The position numbers and the translations under genes were made by a program. Below the pieces are notes generated by a model. The model was not told the DNA's origin, did no database searches, and saw nothing but the letters and a program-made list of their open reading frames with translations. This document shows positions 20,613 through 32,329 of a stretch of 64,000 nucleotides of DNA, piece after piece; the stretch's first letter is position 1; each line of letters starts with the position of its first letter. Source of the stretch: Scilla litardierei (taxonomy: Eukaryota > Streptophyta > Magnoliopsida > Asparagales > Asparagaceae); NCBI GenBank assembly GCA_030789695.1, contig CM061139.1, forward strand, positions 198,621,641-198,685,640, read 5' to 3'.

Positions 20613-21689
20613 TCTAGGAATTTTCAGCAGCATTTTATAAAGTTATCCGGGCTATAGTCCACCTTAGCCCAAGCATAGCTCCGCCCTTGGTTACATGATT
20701 TTCTCTCATGTAATGTTGGGTCGATTGAGGAAATCTTGGGGACAGTTACGTGATGAAGGAAGTGGTGGTGGCTCCTATAAATTGAGAGGAGTTATTCTTC
20801 TCTAGTATAAGCGATCTTCAACCACTTTCTAAAATCTCGGGGACCGTGTGTCGGAAGGGCTTCCACGTGCACTAAGAGACGTGTGTCGTCCCAGCACACG
20901 TACCGAGATTTATGCCTCCAGAACCGCTCAAGACCTTTAGAACCTCACAACAAACATGTTTCTTGAAAAGGCTTCAGAGCAGCGCAACGTGTTTCCTCAT
21001 GCCACTCAATAATTTACTCTGTTGGAAAATATAATTGGAGATTTCGAAAAGTGGCTGAAGATTGTTTATACTTTATACTAGAGGAGAAGAACTCCTTTCA
21101 ATTTATAGGAGACACCACCACTTCCTTCAACCCGTAACCGTCTCCGAGATTTCTCAATCGACTCAACGTGACGTGAGAGAAAATTTACGTTATTTTGTTA
21201 CATGGGGTAATATCTCACATAACGTTATTCTGTTACGTGAGGGAATATCTCATGTATCCCAACTAATTAATTGGGTCGGGTCGGGTGCTGGGTTATTGGG
21301 CCATTTCAGGCCAAACCCGCTTACAGTTTTCGATTACAATTTTCGACTGAATCAATCCATATGCTAACAAGAGTATACCAACTATAAGCATTCCTCACTG
21401 GATACCAAGATTGAGGAAAAGTATCAAGATGCAACTAACGAGAACTACAACTACATCAACAGTTTGAAAGTCATGCTATAAAATTAAAGATTATTTAGAA
21501 GAGCTAGTAAGAATCTCAAAGAAGTTCAACTAATCTAGTAATTGTCAATCCCATTTTTCAAATTCATTTCTTTGCAAAAGGAAGCATGTTTGGGTTGATT
21601 TATTACTGCTGTTACAAAGTAATGTTGGCATTTAATTGACGCAAGGTTCCAAGTTGTCAAGGAAGGGAGCAAACATGGATTTTTCTATA

Positions 21690-21968
21690 TTCTAATTGTT
21701 CACTTCATTGAATAAAAACGCCGAATTGTTGAGAATGTAGCAATGTACAATACACATTATAGTTAATTTTTTCCCAGGATCTTTTCTATTTTTTTATTTT
21801 TTTATTTAAAATCTTATTTAAAATACTTCCCTAACAACAGAAAATATCATCTTAGCTTAAATGATGATTTCTATATGTTTTGGCTAACATAAATAAGACA
21901 TCAAAGATGAACATAAAGTTAGAGAAGAAGTGGTGATGAGGTAACGGACCATTCACGTTTTAATTTAT
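21690..21968 (+). repeat. Copy 2 of the direct duplication (partner 19018-19360)
   Basis: It begins near TTCACTTCATTGAATAAAAA and holds TTAGCTTAAATGATGATTTC and GATGAACATAAAGTTAG, in the same order as copy 1. The copies are clearly diverged by point changes and small gaps. Confidence 0.6.
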
Positions 21969-22674
21969 TTCTCCTTCACTTATTCAAAAGTGCGCACTGA
22001 AGAGAACTTTTTTTGTTGACTAGTGCGTAATAGAAAAGTCTTCTTATGGACTGTGTTTTCTTTGGAATATAAACCACACTAGTTTCATGCTTTAAGGTTT
22101 TGGATTTGAAGATCAATGTATGCCAAATAATTTCAGTGAAGTTAAGTTGACAAGTTATTGGCGGTGTTTTAATTATCGGCGGATATAGTAGTATCGGCCA
22201 AGCATTGATACGATACAGGTTTCTTTCTTGTGTATTTTTTGTGCATGATATTGGTTAATATCGGCCGTATTGCCCAATGTATCGGCCCGACATATATTGG
22301 GTGATATTTGGACGATATGGCTTTTTTAATAAAAAAAAAAATTTCCCTTCTGAAGCGGGTTTGGGTTGAAATCGACCCAATCTCAAAATACCTCCGCAAA
22401 TTTGGTTACAAATTAAAAAGATGGTTACAAATTACTCGTAACATGCAATTGAATAGCATATCACATTTATACAAAATTTTGTTTGTGGGATTAATGGGTC
22501 AGATGATGCCTGACCATTTTTGATTGGCAATCGTAAAAGCAGTCCATATTGGTTGCTTTTTAGATGGCCAATTAATAACCGCCACTTTAATGCATATGAT
22601 AAATAATGATCAGGTGTTATCTTTTTTCCATTATATATGTGTGAATGTGTGTGTAAGCAATATAGAGGTCAGCT
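21969..22674. other. No gene seen
   Basis: Contains a short stretch (22330-22400) related to the end of the inverted-repeat arms (GGGTTTGGGTTGAAATCGAC) and a TATCGG-rich patch at 22170-22320. No coding evidence. Confidence 0.4.
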
Positions 22675-23075
22675 AGCCAAGGAAGGAGATTTATCCTTGG
22701 CTAGCTCACACAACCACATCCCTTATGTTTTCCGATGATTGACTCCGTTCATTTTGTTCTTTATGTTCTAAAATCCAAAATGTCAATTTTCAAGTGAACC
22801 CAAAAAAAATTTCTTGTCTAGTCGTTGAAAAAATTCTGTGGTTGATACTAAAAAGAGGATATGCTTGTTGCTATTTTCAAAAACTATGCTATATATACAG
22901 TGAAAAATGGGCGTCGGCTAGCTGAGTAAATCTCCTCCTTGGTCAGCTGCAAAACTCCACTACACTTGTTTTTTCTGATGCTCGGATCCGTTCACTTTTG
23001 ATGTTACATGTTCTAAAATATCAAACCATCACTTTTCAAGTGAATTCCAGATGTTTTGCTCGGTTATACACTTGT
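22675..23075 (+). repeat. Tandem pair of diverged ~155-bp units
   Basis: GGCTAGCTC at 22708 and its partner block at 22917 begin parallel runs sharing CCGTTCA(C/T)TTT, ATGTTCTAAAAT and TTTTCAAGTGAA. They are separated by about 85 bp. Confidence 0.5.
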
Positions 23076-23219
23076 CGCAAATTTAATAGTTTCATCTCAT
23101 TTAGTTCTCTGAAAGGGCAAAAAACCAAAATTGCTTTGTCTCTAGCGTTAGAGAAAAGAGAAGGAAAAAAAGAGGAGCTAGGGTTTTTGATTCAAGATTG
23201 AAATGGAATGAGATCACAA

Positions 23220-24170
23220 CTTCATTGGAAAACTCCGTGATCCATGCTTGGATCTCAAGGGGATGCTATCAGATCTAGTTCTCATGCCTCAATCTCAAAG
23301 GATATTGTTCTTTCTTTACTCTCTTGTTGTTTTCTTGAATTTTGTGGCATTGGCACTAAATTAGTGAGATTCCTCGAATTTGAGAGATGATGTTCATAAT
23401 TTGTAGTGTAATTTGTGGATTGATGAGAAATTTGGAGCAATTTGAACTGAATTTGGTGCCTTTACTTCTTCAACTTCTACTGCTACTTTAGTTCTTCACT
23501 TCTTCCATTCTTCAAGCTTTTTCGGCTTCTATGACTATTGTTGGTCATGCGCTGCTGCTTTTGTTGTTGCTTTTACTCTTCTTCTTATTTTTCTTTCTGC
23601 TCCTAATCTGATGCTTCTACTTTGCTGCTGCTACTCGTGCTTCTGCCCTATTGCTTATGCTTTGATGCTGCTTATGTTGCTGCTTGTGCTTCTGTTCTAT
23701 TGATTTTACTTAACTATTTATTCTTCTTATTCTGTTTATGCTTCTTCTGTAGTTGCTTCTGCTTCTGGCACTGATGGCATTGCTTCTGATGTTCTGCCAC
23801 TGATTTTGTTGTTCTGCCACTGCTGCTACAACTTGTGTTGTTGCTTCTTCTCCATCTTCATCGTCTTATGACTTATGATTGCGTTCTTCAGCATATATTT
23901 TTAATGGATGCTGCTAAGGTGCTACTACTTGCCGTAACTTGATTAAGTTCAAAAAATTTATGATATAATCATGTATGGATATCTAGGATGTTGTAATTTA
24001 CAACTAGTCTTTAGTTAATGAATTTATCTATTTATAATGTTCAGTATAGCTAACTCGATAGTGATGTATTCCTGATACATTCCCTGATATCTGCTATCTG
24101 ATATGCAAAATACACATCCGATATGATCCTGAAATCTGATATTTAGAACACGGTTATTGGTGTCTGTTAC
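23220..24170. other. Low-complexity CTT/GCT trinucleotide-rich stretch
   Basis: 23460-23860 is dominated by CTTCTGCT, TGCTGCTT and GTTGCTTCT words on the plus strand. Frames are interrupted by stops and no protein family is recognised. Confidence 0.5.
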
Positions 24171-24174
24171 GATC

Positions 24175-24425
24175 CCATTAGTCCCACATCGGAAATGAAG
24201 AAAAGAAAAGAAATGTTTAAATATTAGAGGGCCTCTCCACCTAATACCAATTGGTTTTGGGTTGGATGCTATCTAATACTTAATAATTGGGGTGTGAGCC
24301 CAGTGTTAGGGGTCTAGTATGGGATGTGTCCTTAACAAGACTAGTGTCAGGGGCCTAGTATGAGCTGGGTATCTAACAAATGGACTAAGTTAGGGGGCTA
24401 GTATGGGATGGGCCTCTAACAGCGT
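24175..24425 (+). repeat. Retroelement-like fragment with TCCCACATCGG box
   Basis: It starts TGTTACGATCCCATTAG and contains GTCCCACATCGGAAATG, AATACCAATTGGTTTTGG, and two to three partial copies of a GGGG(C/T)CTAGTATG(G/A)G phrase. This is typical of small LTR/TRIM remains in plant genomes. Ends were not defined. Confidence 0.35.
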
Positions 24426-25646
24426 CATATTGATACTAGATTTTATGCATGTGTATCTAAGATAAAATTAACTAAATTTTACTTGGGTGGTATTCATTGT
24501 TATCTGAAAATCAAATCATTCATGATCTGTGATCCAAATCACACGTTTCGAATTGTGATACATTAGTAATTTGAAACAGTGGAATCAACATTTTAATGAC
24601 TTTTAGATCAAATAAAAGATCATTGTTATCAAGCTAAGGTGCATAGTTGCCAAGTTTTATATTACAAACTATTATGCATACGTGCATACTCATAAATATG
24701 TCCATAGAAATACTTGAGCTCTTTAACAATCTCGTAAAAATATTTCCCCTCTTTCTTAATAAATATATTACGTTCCTACTATGTATCCGACAAAGATTAT
24801 CCCTAGCATACCGCCTTTTGACCCAATAGCATTATATTTACCCAATTTCATTCCACATAACAAAGCGATCTGCTCTCCTGGTAACTATGGTCTTAATTCA
24901 GTTGTAGGAAAGCATGACATATTTTTGCAATATAATATGGGAAAGTAATTTGTTTACGGGCAGCTTAACGGAACACTATTTTTAAATTGTTTCTAATAAT
25001 AGACCAAGTTTTTTATTTATCACAACTGACCAAGTTTGGTATACACTAGCAGTGCCTCAAACTTCGTCGTTAAAAATCTTTTTTTAATTGTTTTCCGAAC
25101 TTGAGTTTGCTAACTTTGGGTATTTAATTTTTTCCCCTTAAATTAAAATTATATATCCCTATGTATAGGCCAATGCATATAGATTTTCAGTCTCTTTTAA
25201 AATTACAGCACCTTGCTTTTTTGGTAGCTTCCACTGTCACTTGAAAAGATCATATTTCTGTAAATTTCAAAGTGTGCGTATGTGAAGTGAAGAGCCTTTA
25301 TGTATAAAGCTAAACAAAAAGGAGACAACTTGGTGTAATAGAATGTTGCACTTTATTCACTGTATATTAGGATTGTTAATGCAAATTGCTTTTGTGACAT
25401 TTTATTATAAGAGATTTTCATTTTTATATGTGAATTGTGATTCTTGTGCACGTTTTTTTAGCTTCATATGTGTAACATATTTCTTATTAAAAAATAATAA
25501 ATAAGTAAAATGAAAATGCAGAAGATAATATGTAACAAATGACTTGTAGTGGGGCTGTGTGGATAAACATACTGCGTTTCATAAGGAAACCATACTCTGT
25601 AAGCATTCATAAGTACATTGTTGATGGGAATTTAGAAAGCCTTTTT
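24426..25646. other. No gene seen
   Basis: AT-rich, with stops in all frames and no repeat structure recognised. Confidence 0.45.
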
Positions 25647-25682
25647 CTATGAAGTTAATAGGTTCAATAAGCAATGATATTG

Positions 25683-25814
25683 TATGTCCCTTGGTCTCAT
25701 ATGTTGGAAAGCCATTCGTACTAGGTTTGCACATGTTTCGACAATCTCAGTAACACGACTTTCTTTCATGTAACATTTGATGCATTTTGGCGCATCGCCT
25801 CTCTCTAGCTCAGC
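25683..25814 (-). pseudogene. Terpene synthase C-terminal exon remnant
   Basis: On the minus strand the frame reads AELERGDAPKCIKCYMKES then RVTEIVETCANLVRMAFQHM. Plant terpene synthases have near their C-terminus a block of the form ERGDVPKSIQCYMxExGVSEEEA...LIxxAWKxMN, and the match to RGDxPKxIxCYM is close. No other terpene synthase exon (no DDxxD block) is seen within several kb on either side, so this is a fragment rather than a gene. The frame runs open from 25868 to 25647 but the flanking parts do not match. Confidence 0.5.
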
Positions 25815-25868
25815 CTTCGTCAATTTAACATAAAAATATATGTGAATGCTATGCATCTCATTTTTCAT

Positions 25869-27640
25869 AATGAGGTCTAATAAAAAATAAGAACAGAAAC
25901 AAGAATCTGTTATGTATCCGCCTCTACCAAGAAATGAGTGGGTGTATAACTGATTATTTGAATCTCATTGTAATGGTCCAGAATTTTTAGTAGAAGTGGT
26001 AGAAAATTTCTGGAACTTTCTATAGTTAAAATAAATGTTTTGCTTCACATTCTTTCTGCACATTCTTTTTTCTTTCTTGAAAAGCTTAGAGCCCAAAACC
26101 CGAAAGAAGCCCACCCTCTACTCTTTTTTTCTTCTCTATTTCTTTTTTTCATTCTATTTTCTTTTCTTGAGCCCATTAACCCACGAACTTAGTTTGATCT
26201 TTCAGATTTCTTGGGGTTTGGCCAATCCCCGGCTATATCTTCTCTTTGCTTCGGTTTACCGTGCTATGATAATTTTCTGGAATTTTGGCTTGATTGTGGG
26301 GTTTATATGTGATTGTTATGGGATCTTGGGGATGATGATTCATTGGAAATTTTGAGGGATTTTTCCCTTTGAAAATTTGCGTTGGCACCCTGAGCTTGGC
26401 ACCCTGTAAAAATTTACTTGTGGCAGGAATTTCTCCCATAGGCTGGCTGGTAAACTGTAAATTCTTTAGGAGTGCCAAATTAAGAACTGATCACATGCCC
26501 TTTGCTTTATTAAAATTTCTGGTTTAATAGTTTTGATTTTGAATTGTTTAGTGTAATTCTTTTTAAACTGTTAAATTGGGAACTGACGTTGGACTTGGCC
26601 CTTGATTACTTCGCATACAATACTGAAATTGTTAATGCATCAACTGTATTATGTAATGGGGGCTATGCACAATAACGATATTGACACCACTATTGAACAT
26701 TGGCACTTTGACAGATGGTTACTATTACTGTTGACAACCTTAATGGAACCATGTTCTATTGCATTGCTCTCCCTATCTATATAATTTAGGATGAGTAGGA
26801 AACAGACACATTGAGAAACATATTGAGAACAACTGGAAATAATTACAGAATTGACTTGACACGTGTGGATTGAAAAACTAAAGAGAGCGGGAGTGACTAG
26901 AGCCATACTTTTGACTAAACTTGATGGATCCCACTTCTGTACTTTGGCCGACCTGGTTAGTATTTCTATACGATCAGTACTGCCACGTCGAATGGATCCA
27001 ACGCCAGGGTGTGCCCCTGTGATACAAGATTGTCTTCATGTTGCTCTTCATTCTCTTCATAGCACAGAAATTGATAATTAAACTTTTAGGCTAGTGACTC
27101 TGTTAGTAATTACTTTTAGTTGTTACTTCAGTAGTTTTCTTCTTTACCTGCTTTTGTACACAGTTTGTTATTGTTCTGTTATCGGTATTTGCATGCACAA
27201 TATTGTTATAAACTTGTTTAGTACATAATTGAACTGCTTAGTTAAGATATGGCCTACTTCATTAATAGTGGTTCGACTCTTGTTGTTTCCACTAGATGAC
27301 GAGCAAGTTTACGAGTAGGCACCTGTGTAAGAGGAGTTTGAATTTCCATTGGAGAACGTAGAGTTTTGAGACCCATGATTGGTAAGGAGAGTATTATGTA
27401 AGTTATTTCAGTTTATTTATTTCACTTCAGTTAGACAGAGAGAGATTGTAGTTTCTTTTTCAGCATTAGACGTTGTACCGATTAGACGTTGTACCCTCGG
27501 TGAAGGATGAATAAATAATTATTTCAATTTTAGAGTATTTTCTGCCTTATCTCTGCATTGTACTCACTGTACCTGGGAGGACCTGCATCTATTTGGAGAA
27601 TTGTAACAACACCCGAACCTGATGCGTTACAAGTAGTGGC
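25869..27640. other. No gene seen
   Basis: Several short open frames (26035-26355 plus, 26649-26906 minus) have low-complexity or unrecognised translations. Two nearby copies of AGACGTTGTACC (27468-27500) are the only local repeat noted. Confidence 0.4.
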
Positions 27641-27676
27641 CCGTGCAGTGCGACGGTTCGGTTCTGTTTCGGTGCG

Positions 27677-27769
27677 ACTAGTCGACTAGTGCTTGAACTA
27701 GTCGACTACTAGTTCTTAATGCATGCTTAAGCACTAGTAGTCGACTAGTTCAAGCACTAGTCGACTAGT
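27677..27769. repeat. 93-bp near-perfect palindrome built from GTCGAC/ACTAGT words
   Basis: The left arm ACTAGTCGACTAGTGCTTGA...CGACTACTAGT is mirrored by the right arm over about 43 bp, with only two mismatches around a TGCATG centre. Smaller palindromes (CTAGTCGACTAG) nest within it. It is flanked by GGTTCGGTT-type words on the left and by CCGAACC and GGTTCGG words to 27920 on the right, giving a larger foldback region. Confidence 0.85.
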
Positions 27770-28363
27770 GCTTGAGCCCTGCATATTTTCGGTTCCGTTC
27801 GATTGACTGAACCAGACCGAAAACCTAATTGAAACCGATAATTTACCGCTCAAAACCGAACCAAACCGACCATTTTCGATAGATTCGGTTCGGTTTCGTC
27901 GGCAGTTCGGTTCGGTTTTTTAGTCTAGTCAGTCTGGTCGGGGTTTTGGTATGTTTTTGCTCACCCCTAACTTGGGCAACAAAATCTAAAATGCTAGATT
28001 TTTGTGGCCATAGGTATGGATCAAGGGCGATGCACGAGTCTATGACCATCCTTTTCCCCGTGATCATTTTAGAGAAAAATAACTTCATGCTGGGTTCTGA
28101 ACAGTGATCAACGCTAGACTAACGTCTCAATCCTTGGGGTCTTATTCTAACCTCACCTGGCAAAGTTTTAGAGTTTCAATGGCCACGTCTTGAGAGTGAC
28201 CCACCATTCTCTTCATTCTTCGGAAGCTCTCTGACCATTGACTATTGAGCTCCTTCGAATGGCTAGAATGTGTCCATTTGGCTTGTAGCTTTCAGCTGCC
28301 ATCCTCTCTCTCCCTTTCAAAATTTTAAATTATAAGTTTGTTCTCTCATAGAATTAATTTCTC

Positions 28364-28468
28364 GCCAACCTGTGGTCCAGCAGCATTATCTTTGTTTTCT
28401 AGTGGAGTCATCAGGGATCGATCCCTGGTGGACGCGTACTGCAGCCAGCTTTCCGATGTATCAAAAAA
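28364..28468 (+). mobile_element. Complete tRNA-derived SINE (105 bp)
   Basis: It is flanked by a perfect 14-bp target-site duplication AGAATTAATTTCTC (28350-28363 and 28469-28482). It has a box-B-like GGATCGATCCC and ends GATGTATCAAAAAA. The size, A-tail and duplication fit a short Au-like SINE copied by a LINE machinery. The same 3' end is seen at 15929-15992. Confidence 0.85.
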
Positions 28469-29113
28469 AGAATTAATTTCTCAAATATTTTAGTTAACTC
28501 AAAACTTAGTTGGCTCCAGATTTACTTTCTTAAAATTTAAAACTTTCTATCTTAAAATTTAGTTCTCACAAAATTTAGTGTTTCATACAATTTTAAAATT
28601 TTCCCTCAAAATTTTAGAGTTTTCCCTTCAAAATTTTTACTAATCCGCATCATATCCATTGATTTCTCAATATTCAACCAACCATTTTGTTCGTAATCAA
28701 CAATAACATTTAAAAATTGTATAATAGATTGTTTTTTAAAATCAAATGGATATTTTTTGTAAATAATAAATATAATTCACCTGCATTTACACGTGTCGAT
28801 TAATCTACCATATTTAAATGCATCGTTGAAAATGTCCAAATGTCTCAAGCTATCAAAAACAATAACTAGTATTTTTAATAAAAAAATCAATACACGAGAA
28901 GATATAACTATCAATTAAATTTTTTAATGAGAAAAACTTGGCGTGAGTCTTGAATACTGATGCGACTCATTAAATAATTGTGTGCATTCCAAGTATATGA
29001 CATTTTCAACTACAAAGATGTGATACATGTGGAAAAAGGACGAAAACATAAATGTACTAGTGTTAACACGTGACCCATAGGTCACATTCGATTCAAAATA
29101 TTCATCTAAAAAA

Positions 29114-29285
29114 GAGAAATGCTATCTACACCGATTTTTCAGTGTAGAGATGGGACAAGTTTCCGAAATGGGCAAAAAAATTACAATTTGCATGTCAAAT
29201 CTCTTTCACACACTCATTTTCTTTCCCTTTTAAACGGTAATGTCACCTCCCTACACCGAGCCTTTCGGTGTAGGGAGTCATTCTC
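29114..29285. mobile_element. MITE, 172 bp, 8-bp TSD
   Basis: Terminal inverted repeats run GAGAAATGCTATCTACACCGA at the left and, reversed, GAGAATGACTCCCTACACCG at the right. The perfect 8-bp target duplication CTAAAAAA lies at 29106-29113 and 29286-29293. Eight bases point to the hAT superfamily. It also carries internal hairpins (CACCGATTTTTCAGTG; CACCGAGCCTTTCGGTG). Confidence 0.85.
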
Positions 29286-30029
29286 CTAAAAAATTGCATC
29301 CCCCTTAAAAACTCCCACACCCCCCACCCCCACAAAAAAAAAAAAATTTACGGTCGTGCATTCAAAATATACATCCAAACAAAATTTTTTAATCACATTC
29401 AAACCAAAATTTAGCTTCCCGAGAGATTTTAGTTATCTCTATAGTTTTGAAATAAAATTTACTTCTTTTCAAAATTTAGTTTCCTTTAGATTTAGTTTTT
29501 CCTAAAATTTAAGGTTTTCCCTCTAAGATTTTTGCAAAGTTTCAATCTAACCATTGATTCCGTAAAACTAAAATTTACCTATTTTTAACTCATTTCTTTG
29601 TCCTGATCAGCACACATTCAAAAACATCTATTCACAACAATCATTTGTATAATAGATACTCATCGGCTCTCTTCAGACATAAATATGTCAAATGTGAAAT
29701 ATTATTAATTGTGCCTGGTTTGGATTTACAACCGACACATCACCCATTCTTTGTGAGACCAAAGCTAAGCAATTCGAATATTTATGACACCTCCAAATTA
29801 GTTTTGAAGTGGTGTTAAATTAAACAACCAATTGAATTTTTATTAAGTTGTAGAATGGCAGAGAGATGAATAAAAAATACATTACTTTTGCTGCAAATTA
29901 ATATCATTATTGAAAACATATATGAATGTTGAGAACAATTAAAAAAAAATAAGAGAACGAAGAAGATATGGATGAAAGTGATAACGAATATGAAATATCT
30001 TAGTTTAACATAGCAAAAAGATTTAGATC

Positions 30030-30250
30030 GTGATGCATGACGAAGATGAAGAAGAAATTAACAAGCTTATCAATTATCATATTGCAAAGAGTCATCCAAG
30101 AACAAACTCCTTTGTTTATTCTCTGCGAAACAACTCCCCACTTGGCGTCACCCATGATGACACCTTTCAAGAATCTCATGATAACTCAGCCAACCTGAAC
30201 ATTAAAGTGAGGCTTTTTGAAGAAAAAAATTTTAATTTTTTTTGTGTGGG
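30030..30250 (+). other. Short acidic open frame of unknown origin
   Basis: The frame starts MMHDEDEEEINKLINYHIAK and has unbiased, protein-like composition up to the left end of the MITE at 30254. No family was recognised. It may be an exon remnant interrupted by the MITE, or chance. Confidence 0.2.
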
Positions 30251-30253
30251 TAA

Positions 30254-30617
30254 GAGCATCTCCAATCACACTCTATATCTGCAAATTTGCAGTTTTTTGC
30301 CCTCCAATCACACTCCAAAAAATCTGCAACTTTGCAGATATGCTACAGTACCCCTCCAAATTTGGAGGGTCACTGTAGCAACCTGCGTTTCTTTTGTGTG
30401 TGTGCAAACGCTAAATGTACACGGATTAATGACCACATACACTCTATTTTAGGGTTGAAGGGTGTATTTTAAGTGCTAAAAATTGCTAATGGTGTGTATT
30501 TAGCAATTATGGAGGGTTGGGTTGGAGCTCCATCCATTTCCCACCCTCCATAAAAGGAATATTCCGAGAATATTCCAACCCAACCCCCAAAAATGGAGGG
30601 TTGGGTTGGAGATGCTC
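30254..30617. mobile_element. Tourist/PIF-Harbinger-type MITE, 364 bp
   Basis: Terminal repeats GAGCATCTCCAA and TTGGAGATGCTC are flanked by a 3-bp TAA duplication (30251-30253 and 30618-30620). The interior has strong self-complementarity (GGAGGGTTGGGTTGGAG repeated in both senses). A TAA or TTA duplication is the mark of PIF/Harbinger insertions. Confidence 0.85.
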
Positions 30618-31244
30618 TAACAGAGAAGTTGATGGAAGATTAATTGAGGGAGGGAAGGGCCAGGTTGCTTTCACACGGACGACCAATTTTCACACGTGCG
30701 TGCCGACTTCCCGAATCCCACAAATACGACACCTCCCAGCTTGCGTTTTCTATAGCTGTATTCTAGCACGTGCTAGCCAAAATAGCGCGGGAAGCAAATT
30801 GGCCACAAAGTTGAATAAGACCGAGGTCTTGCTCAAATAAGTAGCTTAATTTAGGTAGTCATTAGGCATGAAAAGGAAGTGTTTAACAAATTTTCGGGGG
30901 ATTAGAAAACGGATATTAATCCCCAACGCCAAACTTGCGACTCCGATGGACGGTCATTACTTACCGATGACAGACAAGGGCTAGCTTAAGGCTAATATGG
31001 CTACTTAAGGGCCATTAAGAATGTTTTAGACATTAATTATGGACCAATGGTTTCTTCGTTGGACAAGATGAAAAGATTTATGCCGTTCAATGAACCAGGG
31101 AGAATAATGCTGACAGGATCGCCCATTAGATGTGCCGTGGGTGGAGCATGTACGAGTGCGTCCCCTGGCTTTACATATTCCCTTCAAGTTGTCCTCTGTC
31201 TTTTTTGGTTGCTCGGTGAATTAGAACCCACTCATTTTCTTTTA

Positions 31245-31666
31245 GGGTTTTTAGCATGTTTGTCTCTTATATCTTGCTTATTTTGATATCTGTCCCTCAA
31301 ATCTTCATATTTGTCCTTAAGTCCTTCAAAAGTTAGTATTTAACCTTAATAGTCCCTCTCACTAACTATCTGTTAAAATTTTAATGGAAATGAGAATATT
31401 CCGTTAGTATTTAACCTTAATTTGCCCTCAAGTCCCTCAAAAGTTAGTATTTAACCTTAATAGTCCCTTAAATTTTGAACGTTAACCTTAATAGTCACTT
31501 AATTTAACGGAATATTCCCATTTCCGTTAAGATTTTAACAGATAGTTAGTGAGAGGGACTATTAAGGTTAAATACTAGCTTTTGAGGAACTTGAGGGCAA
31601 ATATAAAGATTTGAGGGACGGATATCAAAATACACAAGATTTAAGTGACGAATATGCTAAAAACCC
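31245..31666. mobile_element. Mutator-like MITE, 422 bp, perfect 9-bp TSD
   Basis: Ends are GGGTTTTTAGCAT at the left and its complement ATGCTAAAAACCC at the right. The arms stay largely complementary through nearly the whole element (TATTTAACCTTAATAGTCCC versus GGGACTATTAAGGTTAAATA). The 9-bp duplication TTTCTTTTA at 31236-31244 and 31667-31675 is perfect and points to the Mutator superfamily. Confidence 0.85.
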
Positions 31667-31679
31667 TTTCTTTTAATAT

Positions 31680-32329
31680 TTGGATGAACTGGAGCACGAT
31701 GGAAGCCAAGCTGGAAGTCAATATAGAAATTATTTAGGATGTGTCATCATATTAATATTATTAAAGTTTGCAGGAAATGAGAAGCTACTAAGATTGGACG
31801 CATTCATGTAATCATACGCCGTTTAATTAGAGATGATAAGGACAGAGATAGCTTCATGCGTCATCATGTTAGTAAATGTAGTGAGAAAATGATCTTTTTT
31901 TACAGGCTTAATTACTTTCTAATGTGTTTTTTAATTGGTTTACTAAATCTTGTGTCCGCTCTTCTAATTGGATAGGACCATCTTGCTTTGCGTACTCAAG
32001 TCGGTCCCACCGCTTGGTACGATAGGGATGCAAACATATAATATACACGAATGCCAAGTATATTATGCCCGAAAGCTTAAAAAATCAAAAGAAATTGGAG
32101 AGTGCTATATACTCCTCCTAAAGATGTATTTAATCATTACTCACGTTTAGGCCATTTTCACGTAAATACTTCCAGGTTTATTTTGTGACAAATTGATACC
32201 ATGTAACGGAAAATGGGCTAACCGTGTTAAATTGGACCATTTTACCCCTCTCTCTCACGTTTGGTTAAATATCCTCACGTTTGCGTCATTTTTACGTAAA
32301 TACCCTGAGGTCTCTTCTCTCTTCTCTCT
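31680..32329. other. No gene seen
   Basis: AT-rich sequence. A tandem phrase about TTTACGTAAATAC (32155-32165, 32290-32303) is repeated. No coding evidence. Confidence 0.4.

Larger units (their letters stand above)
19738..20689. mobile_element. Non-autonomous hAT-like element (952 bp)
   Basis: Terminal inverted repeats are CAAGGGCGGAGCC at the left and GCTCCGCCCTTG at the right. An 8-bp target duplication flanks it: GTTACGTG (19730-19737) and GTTACATG (20690-20697), with one mismatch. No transposase is encoded. Two tRNA-derived modules lie inside. It sits in the left arm of the inverted-repeat element and is therefore younger than it. Confidence 0.85.
19589..21336. mobile_element. Long inverted-repeat element with LTR-like arms, split by an hAT element
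   Basis: The left arm (19589-19737 plus 20690-20845) is the reverse complement of the right arm (about 21015-21336) over some 300 bp. Shared segments include GAAATGGCCCAATAACC, GGATACATGAGATATTCCCT, GGAAGTGGTGGTG and CTCCTATAAATTGA. A spacer of about 170 bp (20846-21014) separates the arms. Each arm has a TATA-like CTATAAATT and leader-like sequence, so each arm may be an old LTR, and the pair would form a hairpin RNA if transcribed. No coding frame is present. Confidence 0.75.

Noticed and set aside
24187..24230. snRNA gene promoter (TCCCACATCG upstream element)
   Set aside because: The box matches the plant snRNA element and an AT-rich box follows about 30 bp later, but no U1-U6 sequence follows and the surroundings fit a small retroelement.
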